Under the pieces are notes generated by a model that was not told where the DNA came from, did no database searches, and was given only the letters and a program-made list of their open reading frames with translations. This document shows positions 1 through 13,206 of a stretch of 64,000 bases of DNA, piece by piece. The position numbers and the translations under genes were made by a program. Position 1 is the stretch's first letter. Each line of letters opens with the position of its first letter. This stretch comes from Lepus europaeus (lineage: Eukaryota; Chordata; Mammalia; Lagomorpha; Leporidae). The stretch lies in assembly GCF_033115175.1 (NCBI RefSeq), contig NC_084850.1:17577218-17641217 (forward strand), in the 5' to 3' direction.

Positions 1-176
1 GGCTGGAGCTTCCTGGATGCAGGGGCCCAAGCACCTGAGCCATCCTCCACTGCCTTCCCAGATACATCAATAGGGAGCTGGATCAGAAGTGAAGCAGTTG
101 TGTCTCAAACTGGTGGCCATATGGGATGCTAGCCTCATTGGCAGAGACCCAACCTGCTAGGCCACAATACTAGCTC
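1..176 (-). mobile_element. C-SINE, cut by window start
   Basis: The reverse complement reads as the tRNA-like head and body of the lagomorph C-SINE (tagged by the 'catcccatatggc' motif and the 'gcaggtt' B-box-like region). Its 3' tail lies before base 1. It is diverged, so an older copy. Confidence 0.85.
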
Positions 177-2636
177 CTGCATAGTTTTTTATAACACTAA
201 TTTTCCATGAACTTTTTGAAGATTTCTATGTGATTAAAAGATCTGTTCAATGTACTAGGTTGGCCTGTATCAGGGGACAATAAATAGGATAAAACAGGAC
301 AAAAAACAGGAGCATGTTTTCCTTAAAAACTTTGTATCACAGTAATACAAAACAATGCACGAGACTGAAGGAAACTAAATTGGATAGCATGGCAGCACGT
401 GCAGCCACACTCATCAGACACAGCAAAGGAAACCAGGGCTACTTGAGCTTTGCTATGTCTCACAGTTGCTAATGGTTTAAAGGGCTGTAGCATCAAGTGA
501 AACAGATACTGTTCTAAAAAGATATAACGAGGATGAACCCTTGGCTCAACATTCATCTCTAGCACCAAAAGCTCCCTCTCAAAGTGGAAACATGTTTCTC
601 ATGTTCTAAGATACCAGAGGGGAAGAGGAGGCTAAGCTACCAGAGGGGGAAAAGGAGGCACAAAAGTGCTCAGCTGGCACAGGGCACTCACTGTCCTGCC
701 TTCAGTCTTTCCATGCAGGCTTGCTGAGCTCATTTGAGAAAGAGAAGGGTTGCATTTTATTTATGAACATTCAATGTCCCAGCATAGAAATTCTGTCAAA
801 ACGTCTTTACCAAGATAGGAATAGTCATGCTGTTCTTAAATAGATGAATCCGTGATTTAGAAAGTAGTTTAAATAAATGACTAGTTTTTCCCATTAGATT
901 TCTCAACTATGTCCAGATGGAGGAAAAAAAGAAAGAAAATTAGCCAGGATCATAGTGCTCCCTCCATCTTGGGTGCTAATGTTCTACCGACAAGTTATAA
1001 TGAGAGCTTCTCTGTCTCAGAGTGAGGAATAGGCTCATTAAAACTGGAAAAACAGGAGAGCAAGCTTTCAACTCCCTTGTTTTTTAAACTTCACTGGTTT
1101 TTAGAAATACTAAATGAATTGCCTGACAAAAAATAATGTTATTGATCTCAAAGTGTGTCTGCATTCTTTTGCTGGCATTTGCATTTGAATCTGAGCTACT
1201 TACAATGTCAGTCGGTGGATAGAAGAATGGAAATGAGAGTTCTGTGGTGGGCTCCAAAAGACTGATGTGTTGACTTTTCTACTTAGTCACTCTGGAAATA
1301 AACCTCATACTAACCTTGGCTTCTTCTTGATCAAAACACATCAATTAACATAGTTGGAACCTTACTTTCTTCTGGTCAGAGAAAGGAGGATCCCAAATTT
1401 TAAGTCATTAAATATGATGACTGTTCCACAATGTAACCCTATTAGGCCGCCAGGCAATAACAGAAGAGGCTGTTAATGTACACTTTCAATGATCCAAGCC
1501 CAAGCGTGTATTGTGCTGAAGCAATAAATAATCCAAAAATCACTGAGATTTGGTTCTGAGTGTGTACTATGTGATTTCATGTATGTGTGGCAGGTGTGAC
1601 CTCCTAATTAGTTTTTCTTATGCTAATATTAGCATGGGTTTCTGTGCTTCAACCACCTAATTGGTGGCAGAAAGAAGGCGAAATCAAAGGTAACGCCATG
1701 GTTCAGTCATTGGTAGGGAGAGAAGTAGCTCAAGGGAGGATGCTGTTTCACACATCTTAATTTGGAGTTGATGCAGGGAGAACAACTCCAGGAAACATGT
1801 CTGGTCTGGAAGGCTGGGGTTCTGTATCTTTCACAGAAAGCCTAGAATTGAATATTGGTGAATGGTGAGACTAGTTAGGAAGCAAGGAGAGGCCAGATAT
1901 GTGGAGAGATGGTTGAGGAGATATAAGAGGGAGCTTATATCATCAAACAGTAGGAGGTAAGGGATGGAATTCCCAGTGGGAAGGCAGCAAGAGAGTTTGG
2001 AATAGATACTGGCAGCTGTATTCTAGGAGACACAAATTAATCAATACTAAGACTGTTAAGCAGCAATGGGAGGAAAGTAACAAATTTGCCTATGTTGAGC
2101 AAGATTTTTTAAGGCAATAGTAAAATCAAATTCAGATCTGGAAGAAATATTCCAAGATCACAAATTAGTGGGCTTGATTCTGTGAGGGAGGAGATGCACA
2201 GATGCCTAAAGTGCCTTTCTCTTCCAGATCCACAAGATGCTGCTGCTGCTTTGTAGCACAGGATGCTGATCTCAGGAAAAAAAAAAAAACCTCCATTAGT
2301 TTCTTGAATACATGTGGAAATCAAGGACTGCCAGATGAAGTTCACTTTGAAAGAAAACATAGGGTTTTAACTAAAGATAGACACAAAATATAAAGAGGCA
2401 ATCCATGCAATGGAAAAGAAGGAATGGAGTGAAGAGGCAGAAAAAAAAGGACATAGGGATAAAATGAGGAAGGAAGGAAGCCTTGATATTATTTATTATA
2501 ATTGTTGTTGTTGAGGAATGGAGCTCTTCATAGTTCATTCATCCCCTGTTAATGAATGATTGATGTAAAATTCACTATGGAAGATAATATGGATGGTGAA
2601 CACATATTCTCAGCTTCCTCTATTGTTGTGGGAAGA
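177..2636. other. Gene-free unique AT-rich stretch
   Basis: No coding region, RNA gene or clear repeat was recognised here. Short open frames in this stretch have no recognisable protein content. Around 1400-1700 the sequence has TAAT-type and ATTAG motifs with little low-complexity sequence, which could be conserved noncoding DNA, but this cannot be tested without alignment. Confidence 0.5.
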
Positions 2637-3000
2637 CAAAGGGACAAGGGCAATCTTGGTTCTGGTCTCACATCAAAGAATTTCCACTCAAACATGAACA
2701 GTAAGCAAAGCGAGATTTATTGAAAGCAAAAAACCTCCTGCCACAGCAGAGGAGCAGAGGGAGGAGTTGTCAAAGAAGTTTGTCAGTATCTGCCCATTAT
2801 AAACACGAGGTAGCTCTCTCTGATTGGCCCCTTTTTGATAATCAAACCTAGATTTAACTAATCAGGGAAGGAGCAGAATAACAGCTAATCAGAAGGCAGG
2901 GATCACAATCCTGACTAACTTTGACAAAAACTAAGAGCAGTTAACTGACCTAATTGCCCTACAACTGGCCTAACTCCCTATTAGTCCATCCAACATCTCA
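2637..3000 (-). mobile_element. Probable old retroviral-type LTR fragment
   Basis: The segment contains 'gagatttattgaaagc' (the reverse of a polyadenylation-signal region), CCAAT-like ATTGGCC and several 'taatcag' motifs, a composition typical of an LTR read on the minus strand. No paired LTR or TSD was found, and the family is not assigned. Confidence 0.4.
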
Positions 3001-3294
3001 TACTATTATACAATGACTAATATCCCATGACTCAAAGAAGAGGTTGGTATACCTTACGAGAACCTTTTTTCTGCCAAGGGCCTTTTGGATATTTATAACA
3101 TCACTCGGGGGTCATAAAAAATTATCAACTTAAGAATTAGCCTCCTATATATTTATTGAATTTCAAGTCCCACGTGCAGTTGCTTGGCAGGGCCAGACCA
3201 ACTGATTTTGCAGACCATATGTGGCCTGTGGCCCAGACAATTCCCCACCCCTATGTTAGAGGTATTAGGTGAGGACTCTGCAAGCCAAGTATAT

Positions 3295-3825
3295 GGGTTA
3301 CCATTCAAGTTGTTGAGACCTTACACAAGTTATTTGTTCTCTTTGAATCTTAACTTTTCTCATCTGAAAATATGCTCAAGGGCTGGCTTTGTGACCTAGC
3401 AGGTTAAAGCTCTGGCCCACAGTGCCAGCATCCCATATGGGCGCCAGTTGAAGTCCTGGGTGCTCCACTTCCGATCCAAAAAGCAGCGGAGGATGGCCCA
3501 AGCACTCAGGGTCCTGCAGCCATGTGGGAGACCCTGAAGAGTCTCCTGGCTCTTGGCTTTGGATCAGCTCAGCTCCAGCCATTGCAGCCATTTGGGGAGT
3601 GAACGAGCAGATGGAAGACCTCTCTTTCTCTCTCTCTCTCTGTCTCCGCCTCTCTCTGTAACTCTGTCTTTCAAATAAATAAAATAAATCTTAAAAGAAA
3701 GAAAATATTCTCAATGAATGACTGTCTCATAGGCTTATTGTGAAGAATTAAACATTGAGGCTTTATTGATTTAATATATAAAATACCTAGAAAGCATTAG
3801 CATAAACTTAGTCATTGTTATTATT
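3295..3825 (+). repeat. MIR-like ancient SINE, split by C-SINE
   Basis: The 'acacaagttatttgttctctttgaatcttaac' style segment and the later 'gtctcataggcttattgtgaagaattaaa' style segment match the 3' half of a MIR core. A C-SINE at 3380-3701 sits between the halves. Identification is from remembered family structure, not a search. Confidence 0.5.
3380..3701 (+). mobile_element. C-SINE with TSD
   Basis: This is a complete C-SINE: tRNA-like head, (CT)n at about 3623-3656 and an AAATAAATAAAATAAATC tail. It is flanked by AAAATATGCTCAA (3367-3379) and AAAATATTCTCAA (3702-3714), a 13-bp duplication with one mismatch. Confidence 0.93.
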
Positions 3826-4320
3826 CATTCCTTTTGCCCAGAATTTTGATAGCACATGTCCTACACAACTATAAACATGCTTTTATGATTTTGTTTTCAT
3901 TTTTGTATTTTTCTCACATCCCTCCTTAGATTGTGAACACTTGGGAAACAAAGACTATAACATACACATCATTATTTCAGCTCTGAGTGTCAATATCTCT
4001 GTCCCAAATAATCCCACAACTTGGGGCATTAAACAACTGTTTTCTCTTCTCATACTCTCAAATCCTGTGAGTTAGGAATCTGAAAATGACACAGCAGGAT
4101 CAGCTCTTATCCTCTTCAGAATGTCTGGAGTCTCAGTGCTATGACCCAACTGACTGATGAAGTAACATGAAAAGCAGGGGCTATCCCTGGGGCTGAAGCA
4201 GTCACTTCCAGGTTGGCTTCATCAGTCACATGTCTGTGTCTGGGCTGAGAGTATCATTTCTGTCATACTCTGCTAGTCGAAGCAGCCACAGCTCTACCTA
4301 GATTTAAGAGAGAGAGTCTC
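3826..4320. other. Unique stretch, no gene seen
   Basis: No gene was seen. Bases 3920-3990 faintly resemble an L2 3' end ('ttagattgtgaac...'). The rest is unassigned. Confidence 0.4.
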
Positions 4321-4321
4321 T

Positions 4322-4665
4322 AGGGCCAGAGTTGTGGCACAGTGTGTTAAGCCGCCACCCGCAACACCAGCATCCCATATCAGAGTGGTGGTTTGTGTCC
4401 CAGTTGCTCTGCTTCATATCCCAGCTCCTTGATAATGTGCCTGAGAAAACAATGGGAATGTCCCCAAGCACCTGGACCCCTGCACACACATGGGAGACCT
4501 GGATGTAACTCTTTCACTTTGCTTCAGCTTGGACCAGCTCTGGCAGTTGCAACCATTTTGGTAGTGAACCAGCAGATGGAGAATCTGCGTGTGTGTGTGT
4601 GTGTATGTGTGTATGTGTGTTTCACTCTTTCAAATAAATAAAATAATTTTTTTTAAAAAAGAGAG
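4322..4665 (+). mobile_element. C-SINE with (TG)n in place of (CT)n
   Basis: The C-SINE head starts at 'gggccagagttgtggcacag'. Its usual CT tract is replaced by a TG-rich microsatellite (about 4587-4624), followed by an A-rich tail. The flanks 'aagagagaga' are similar but low-complexity, so the TSD is uncertain. Confidence 0.88.
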
Positions 4666-4744
4666 AAAGAGAAGAAGTGTGAAAGAAGTGTGACCATCTA
4701 AGTAAACTTCCACAGCCCCCTTCCATGGTACCTTTTGTTTATAA

Positions 4745-5215
4745 TGTCTTTTTTTCTTACTTATTTTATTTTTTAACTTTTATTTAATCAATATAAATTT
4801 CCAAAATACAACTTTTGGATTATAGTGGCTTTTCCCCGCAAAGCCTCCCTCCCACCCGCAACCATCCCATCTCCAACTCCCTCTCCCATCCCATTCTTCA
4901 TCAAGATTCATTTTCAATTATTTTTATATACAGAAGATCAACTTGGTATATATACACTAAGTAAAGATTTCAATAGACTGCACCCACACAGACACACAAA
5001 ATATAGAATACTGTTTGAGTAGTAGTTTTACCATTAATTCTCATAGTGCAACACATTAAGAACAGAGATCCTACATGGGGAGTAGGTGCACAGTGACTCC
5101 CATTGTTGATTTAACAATTGGCACTCTTATTTATGACATCAGTAATCATCCGAGGCTCTTGTCATGAGCTGCCAAGGCTATGAAAGACTCTTGAGTGTGC
5201 CAACTCTGATCTAAT
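4745..5215 (-). mobile_element. 5'-truncated L1 3' end
   Basis: The reverse complement aligns with the 3'UTR of the full-length L1 at about 22030-22640. It includes the G-rich tract (here C-rich at about 4838-4893) and the terminal AATAAAAGTT plus A-tail (here T-rich at 4747-4790). Only about 470 nt of 3'UTR is present. Confidence 0.9.
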
Positions 5216-5224
5216 TAACTGCTC

Positions 5225-5965
5225 TCATAATTGTCCCTTCTTCTCCGTCTCCTCTGCTATTGCTCTAGTTCACTTCTCCATCCCCTCTGTTACTGCTTTA
5301 GTTCAGACCCCCCCTCATTTTTTTAACCTGGAGAACTGCAATTGTTGTCTAAATGGTCTTTCTGCTTCCATTCATGTGCTCTCTTATCCACTTTCCACAG
5401 AGAAGCCAACGTAGATTGCTAAAAACAAATACTTCCTTAAAATAGTCAATACCTTCCCATTGGCCTTAGAACAAAGTCTGAACTCATCACTGCTGTTCCC
5501 TATCTCCCAAACCTCTTTTCATCACCCTTGGTCTCACACTTTATAGCCTGGTGAATCTGACCTTCTGTTGATTTTCCTCAGTTTTCCCCAACTCTGCAAA
5601 TGGGAACCTATTGCCACAGAGGTACCATCCATTTCCCTCCACCTCCACCACCCTAGTCTAGATCCTATAATCTCTAATCATGATCACAGTAATGGCCTAC
5701 TAGCTAGGCTCCTGGCTTGTTGCCCTCTCTCAATTCATTGCAAACCTGCACCCAGACAGCACGTTCTAAAACTTGTGTATATGGCACATCACCAATTTAA
5801 GCTCAAAAGTTTAAAAACTAAACTCATCTTTGATGCCAAGCCTGATTTTTTTCTGAGCTCAATGTTTCGGTAAATATCCCTCAGTTCCCCAATCCAAAAC
5901 TTCAGGCTTCATTCTTATCCTCTACCCTCTCCTTCACAACTTACCATTAGATACCAAGTGCTTTA
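5225..5965 (+). repeat. L2-type LINE relic
   Basis: The segment has the layout of the L2 ORF2 C-terminal coding region ('ctgcaattgttgtctaaatgg', 'ccttcccattggccttagaacaaagtctgaactc'). Its reading frame is decayed. The open frame of 101 codons at 5568-5873 is part of this relic, not a gene. Confidence 0.6.
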
Positions 5966-5984
5966 AGGTATGCAGTGTAAATCA

Positions 5985-6689
5985 TAGTTGTGATATTGTG
6001 GAATGTGTAATAGGTCTTCCTGTGTTTTCTGGTACATAAATCCTAGAATTCTTGGAACCTTCAAAGTGATAAGTGTTTTTGTGTGCCGATAAGTGTTTTA
6101 GTGGCTGACAGTGTTTAGGTGGCTTCTGGATGCTTACTGAAAGGCCAGGACAGAATTAAAGTGTTGTCACTTTTACCTCCACATCGCTACCTCTGGGTAA
6201 GGGAGAGAGGTTAAAGATTGAGTCAGTCATCAATGGCCAATGGTTTAATTAATCATAGCTAAGTAATGAAGCTTACTTAAGAAGGAAAGGGTTCAGAGAG
6301 CTTCTTGATAGCAAATATTTGAAGGCTCCTGGAGAGTGGCATACCCAGAGAGGGCATGGGTGCTCTATACCTCTTCTCCTGTACTTCTCCCTAATTTCCA
6401 CCTGTATCCTTTGTAATATAATTTATAATAAACCAATGAACATAACTGTTTCCCCAAGTTCTGTGAGTCATTCTGTTAATCAAAACCAAGAGGGTGTCAT
6501 GGCAGACCTAATTTAGAGCTGTCAGTCAGAAGTTCCTGAGGATTAAACTTGCAACTGGCTCTGAAGTGGGGATAGTCTTGGGAACAGAGCCCTCAGTCTG
6601 TGGATCTGATGCTATTTCCAGGCAGATAATTTCAATTGATCTACTGCCCAATCAACTGCTTGCTGGGTGGGAAGAAACTCCCACATACC
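5985..6689 (+). mobile_element. Old ERV-L-like LTR (5' limit approximate)
   Basis: The 3' part holds an AATAAACC polyadenylation region at about 6427-6434 and U5-like sequence, ending at 'ccacatacc'. It is directly followed by TGGTATCAGAAG, which resembles a retroviral primer-binding site complementary to tRNA-Leu. No internal retroviral genes follow: L1 sequence starts about 15 bp later. The family call rests on the primer-site type. Confidence 0.5.
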
Positions 6690-6701
6690 TGGTATCAGAA
6701 G
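6690..6701 (+). other. tRNA-Leu-type primer-binding site relic
   Basis: TGGTATCAGAAG differs by one base from the complement of a tRNA-Leu 3' end (TGGTGTCAGAAG). Its position just after the presumed LTR end supports both calls. It is non-functional in context. Confidence 0.5.
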
Positions 6702-6720
6702 CGGGTTGTTCAAAGCTAGT

Positions 6721-8742
6721 AGGAGAAGAGAAATAATTAAAATCAGAGAAGAAATCAACAGGATTGAATCCAAAAAAAATTACAAAAAATCAGCCAAACG
6801 AGGAGCTGGTTTTTTGAAAAAATCAACAAAATTGACACCCCATTGGCCCAACTAACTACAAAAAAGAAAAGACCCAAATCAATAAAATCAAAGATGAAAA
6901 AGGAAACATAAAAACAGACACCACAGAAATAAAAAGAATCATCAGAAATTACTACAAGGACTTGTATGCCAGCAAACAGGGAAATCTATCAGAAATGGAT
7001 AGATTCCTGGACACATACAATCTACCTAAATTGAACCAGGAAGACATAGAAAACCTAAACAGACCCATAACTGACACAGAAATTGAAACAGTAATAAAGG
7101 CCCTCCCAACAAAGAAAAGCCCAGGACCAGATGGATTCACGGCTGAGTTCTACCAGACATTTAGAGAAGAACTAACTCCAATTCTTTTCAAATTATTCAA
7201 AACAATCGAAAAAGAGGGAATCCTCCCAAATTCTTTCTATGAAGCCAGCATCACCTTAATTCCTAAGCCGGAAAAAGATGCAGCATTGAAAGAGAATTAC
7301 AGACCAATATCCCTGATGAACATAGATGCAAAAATCCTCAATTAAATTCTGGTCAATAGAATACAACAACACATCAGAAAAATCATCCACCCACACCAAG
7401 TGGGATTTATCCCTGGTATGCAGGGATGGTTCAATGTTCGCAAAACAATCAACGTGATACACCATATTAGCAGATTGCAGAAGAAAAACCATATGACTCT
7501 CTCAATAGATGCAGAGAAAGCATTTGATAAAATACAACACCCTTTCATGATGAAAACTCTAAGCAAGCTGGGTATAGAAGGAACATTCCTCAATACAATC
7601 AAAACAATTTATGAAAAACCCATGGCCAGTATCCTATTGAATGGGGAAAAGTTGGAAGCATTTCCACTGAGATCTGGTACCAGACAGGGATGCCCACTCT
7701 CACCACTGCTATTCAATATAGTTCTGGAAGACTTAGCCAGAGCTATTAGGCAAGAAAAAGAAATTAAAGGGATACAAATCGGGAAGGAAGAACTCAAACT
7801 ATCCCTCTTTGCAGACAATATGATTCTTTATTTAGGGGATCCAAAGAACTCTACTAAGAGACTATTGGAACTCATAGAAGAGTTTGGCAAAGTAGCAGGA
7901 TATAAAATCAATGCACAAAAATCAACAGCCTTTGTATACACAGGCAATGCCACGGCTGAGGAAGAACTTTTAAGAATAATCCCATTCACAATAGCTACAA
8001 AAACAATGAAATACCTTGGAATAAACTTAACCAAGGACATTAAAGATCTCTACAATGAAAACTACAAAACCTTACAGAAAGAAATAGAAAAGGATACCAA
8101 AAAATGGAGAAATCTTCCATGCTCATGGATTGGAAGAATCAATATCATCAAAATGTCCATTCTCCCAAAAGAAATTTATACATTCAATACAATACAAATC
8201 AAAATACCAAAGACATTCTTCTCAGATGTGGAAAAAATGATGCTGAAATTCATATGGAGACGCAGGAGACCTCAAATAGCTAAAGCAATCTTGTACCACA
8301 GAAACATAGTCGGAAGCATCACAATACCAGATTTCAGGACATAACAGGGCAGTTGTAATCAAAACAGCATGGTACTGGTACAGAAACAGATGGATAGACC
8401 AATGGAACAGAATAGAAACACCAGAATCAATCCAGACATCTACAGCCAAGTTATATTTGATCAAGGATCCAAAACCAATCCCTGGAGTAAGGACAGTCTA
8501 TTTAATAAATGGTGCTGGGAAAACTGGATTTCCACATGCAGAAGCATGAAGCAGACCCCTACCTTTCACCTTACACAAAAATCCACTCAACATGGATTAA
8601 AGACTTAAATCTACGACATGACACCATCAAACTATTAGAGAACATTGGAGAAACCCTGCAGGATATAGGTACTGGCAAAGATTTCCTGGAAAATACCCCA
8701 GAAGCACAGGCAGTCAAAGCCAAAATTAACAATTGGGGTTGC
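6721..8742 (+). pseudogene. L1 ORF2 fragment (reverse transcriptase), broken
   Basis: This is the reverse-transcriptase part of L1 ORF2p, which copies RNA at nicked chromosomal DNA. Recognisable blocks are the '[14 protein letters not shown]' fingers region, '[11 protein letters not shown]', '[18 protein letters not shown]' and the catalytic box. That box reads FADN at about 7809-7820, where the family has FADD, so an essential metal-binding Asp is lost. A nonsense codon TAA lies at 7343-7345 (AAA in L1 copy 2), a 2-nt loss near 8341 gives a frameshift, and another shift lies near 8425. The longest open stretch is 7400-8344 (314 codons). It is non-functional. Confidence 0.92.
8728..8742 (+). 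repeat. TSD of IDI1 retrocopy, left copy
   Basis: AACAATTGGGGTTGC is identical to 10334-10348. The repeated bases belong to the host L1, proving insertion into it. Confidence 0.95.
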
Positions 8743-10018
<1,276 letters not shown>

Positions 10019-10333
10019 GGGGCAAGCACTGTGTTGCAGCAGGTTAAGCCACCACTTGGGATACCCACATCCCATATCAGGTTGCCTGGGTCAAGTCCCA
10101 GCTATTCCATGCTTCTGATAGAACTTTCTGCTAATGTACCATAGAGGCAACAGATGGGTGGCAGGAACCCAAGTACCTGGGCCACCATGCAGAAGATGCA
10201 GGTGGAGTTCCTAGATCCCAGCTTCAGCTTGGCCCAGCCCTGGCTGTTGCAGGCATTTGGGAAGTGAACCAGTGGATGCACGATCTTTATTTCGGTCTGT
10301 TTTTCAGTCTTTCAAATAAATACATTTAAAAAA
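10019..10333 (+). mobile_element. C-SINE forming the 3' end of the IDI1 retrocopy
   Basis: The head starts 'ggggcaagcactgtgttgcagcagg' and the tail is 'tcaaataaatacatttaaaaaaa'. It lies inside the IDI1 TSD and has no separate TSD: left flank 'taaaaaaattccag' and right flank 'aacaattgggg' differ. Its AATAAA at about 10315-10320 lies just ahead of the A-tail, so it may have supplied the polyadenylation signal of the retrotransposed transcript. Confidence 0.85.
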
Positions 10334-10348
10334 AACAATTGGGGTTGC
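10334..10348 (+). repeat. TSD of IDI1 retrocopy, right copy
   Basis: AACAATTGGGGTTGC repeats 8728-8742 and directly follows the A-rich tail of the SINE at 10019-10333. Host L1 sequence resumes after it. Confidence 0.95.
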
Positions 10349-11135
10349 ATCAAATTGAGAAGTTTCTGTACTTCAAAAGAAACAGTCAGGAAAGTGAAGA
10401 GGCAACCGACAGAATGAGAAAAAATATTTGCAAACTATGCTACAGATAAAGGGTAGATAACCAGAATCTACAAAGAGATCAAGAAACTCCACAACATCAA
10501 AACAAACAACCCACTTAAGAGATGGGCCAAGGACCTCAATAGACATCTTTCCAAAGAGGAAATCCAAATGGCCAACAGGCACATGAAAAAATGTTCAAGA
10601 TCACTACCAATTAAGGAAATGCAAATCAAAACCACAATGAGGTTTCACCTCACCCCAGTGAGAATGGCTCACATTCAGAAATCTACCAACAATAGATGCT
10701 GGCGAGGATGTGGGGAAAAAGGGACACCAACCCACTGCTGGTGGGAATGCAAGCTGGTTAAGCCACTATGGAAGTCAGTCTGGAGATTCCACAGATAACT
10801 GAATATAACCCTACCTTACAACCAAGCCATCCCACTCCTTGGAATTCACCCAAAGGAAATTAAACTGGCAAAAAAAAAGCTGTCTGCACCTAAATGTTTA
10901 TTGCAGCTCAATTCACAATATTAAGACCTGGATCCAACCCAAATGCCCATCAACAGTAGACTGGATAAAGAAATTATGGGACATGTACTCTTTAGAATAC
11001 TATACAGCAGTCAAAAACAATGAAATCCGGTCATTTGCAACAAAATGCAGGCATCTGGAAATCATCATGCCGAGTGAATTAAGACAGTCCCAAAGAGACA
11101 AATATCATTTGTTTTCTCTGATTGGCGACAACTAA
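10349..11135 (+). pseudogene. L1 ORF2 C-terminus, broken
   Basis: This continues L1 copy 1 after the IDI1 insertion. It encodes the Cys-rich C-terminal region (C-W-R-G-C...H-C-W-W-E-C, about 10700-10750), which in L1 ORF2p is needed for RNA binding and retrotransposition. Frames are interrupted by stops and indels near 10440, 10800 and 10870-10920. It ends at 'LIGDN' and a stop at 11133-11135. Confidence 0.9.
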
Positions 11136-11479
11136 CTGAGCACCAAAGGGGAAACCTGTTGAAGTGAAATGGGCACTATGAGAAACAGTGACTTGATCAG
11201 CTCTTGTCCTGACTGTTGATGTACAATGTAAATCATTATCCATTTTAGTATTTTTTTGTTCTAGTACTAGTGGTTGAACTCTGTAATTAACACACAATTA
11301 TGCTTAGGTGTTTAAATTTTAACTGAAAAGTGATCCTTGTTAAATATAAGAGTGGGAAAAAGAGAGGGAGGACTTGCCCCAAATGGTGGAGTCAGAAATG
11401 TGCCAGGGGATTCCAATACAATCCCATCAAGGTGGCATGTACCAATGTCATCTCACTAGTCCAATTGTTCATTTTCAGT

Positions 11480-11506
11480 TCACACACACACACACACACA
11501 CACACA
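11480..11506 (+). repeat. (CA)n microsatellite at L1 copy 1 end
   Basis: About 13 CA units lie exactly where homology to the L1 3'UTR stops ('cagttcacacac' against 'cagctcacaattg' in L1 copy 2). Open frames across it are low-complexity artefacts. Confidence 0.95.
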
Positions 11507-11519
11507 AAACAATCACTGC

Positions 11520-11735
11520 TAAGGCCTCTCCTTGGTGTTCTCAGAATCTCCAGGTTGTCTCTTTTTCATGGCATTTGTCATACTTCCTGTCATAGTGTGA
11601 TTATTTCTGTGCTTTTTTCCACTGGTCTTGAAGCCCCTTAAAAGCAGGAACTATGTTTTCATCTCTGTGTCCTAAATGTTTAATACAGAACCTGACATAG
11701 ATTAATACTTATATCCACTGAAAACATGTCCTTTA
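11520..11735 (+). repeat. L2 3'-end relic
   Basis: The sequence follows the familiar L2 3' pattern: 'tgtgattatttctgtgc', then 'cttgaagccccttaaaagcaggaactatg' and 'acctgacatag'. It is diverged and has no coding capacity. Confidence 0.6.
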
Positions 11736-13206
11736 TTAGAGAATTTCAAGACACTATGAAGAAAATCACTTGTTCTTCACATCATCTACATGAATATAAA
11801 AAATACAAACCTACTAATAGACCAATACATAAACACAGGAACCCCAATGCTTCCTCTTAAAGGTAGGTTAAACAACATTAGATTTAGAGATCTAGATGAA
11901 ATCTAGAGCATGGGATGGATTGTAACTCTGTTCGTCACCATGGCCTAGAGCCCTTGTGCAGTGAAAATCCTGCACAACATATGCAGTTTCTGTGTTTGTG
12001 CCCTAGAGTATATTCATAGATGGGTTAAGGCCATAATGGCATAGTACCTGTATAATCTGGGCAAACAGCTCCACTGGTACAGCATTCATTTCTCAGCCTA
12101 TTAGACACCAGTGGTTCTCAGCAGGGGGCATGCAATAAGAATGATTTCAGAATCAATGATCAACATTTTCAACCTATACTGCTCTTAAAATTCTGAGATA
12201 CTTCTATAAGGGGGTCCTTATTCCTCCAAATATGGCATACCATCAAGGGGTTAAACATGTCTGGATGTGACTTGCAATGCTTCTCAGGTGAGTCTACTAC
12301 CTTTCCTATCCCCTCATTTATATCCTGTTACTAGCATCAGCTTGAGAATCAATGAATGACTTAATCCACAGGAAAAGATATTGGTGTAAACCATATTTCA
12401 TATATCTGTAATCAAACTCAGTATAGACTATTACTTCTGGAAGATCTTGGTAATATATAAGTTAAATGACTGGGCTGGAACTGACTCATAAACTCAAAAA
12501 GAAATGGTTATTCTGGTTCATGCCTTGGTCCAGGTTGTTACATGAGTTATTTAAGCAAGAACATCTTTGTGTAAACATATTGAGTTGTGAGTTTTACCTC
12601 ACTAGAATATCAATCCATGTAGCTGGAAATTTAAGCCATTATATATAGAGAGAGGATAATACATTGAGGATTCTTTAGCTCAATGTTCCCAGATTCCTGT
12701 ATTTCAATTATCATCAATGAGCATTTCTTCAAGATGTGCAAAGTCATGTTCTAGAACTTTTAAGGATATAAATACTTTGAAAAAAATTAACAAGTGTCAT
12801 TCCTTCAAGGAGCTCCAAGGCTGGCAGTGAATAAGTGGGGAAATAACACAAAGCATTCAGTGTATCTCAACTGGGAAGGAAGACATTCTGCTCCCAAGAA
12901 AGACTGTTGCTGATGCCATTTGTTGTCACTATGAAGAAAAATATTTTAAGTTTAGGATGTACACTGTCTGAAAAAGTAGAACCACATGATAATCTGAGGT
13001 ATTTAGTATAAGAAAAGGGGTTTTGAAAGGACACTGACCGCTCTTCCAGTTCCATTCCTTTCCCTATATGACAATTTTAGCATACTGCTTTAGATAGGTA
13101 CAACCCCCTCCTGCTCACATTTGAATAACTAGGAGTGATGGAAGGTATTGTTGGTAGGCATGAATAGAGTGGAGGCAAGATTCAAAGATTAAGATGCATA
13201 GGTAAT
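11736..13206. other. Unique stretch, no gene seen
   Basis: AT-rich sequence with no recognised coding exon, RNA gene or assignable repeat. The open frames of about 60 codons at 12466-12648 and 12867-13055 show no domain features. Confidence 0.5.
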
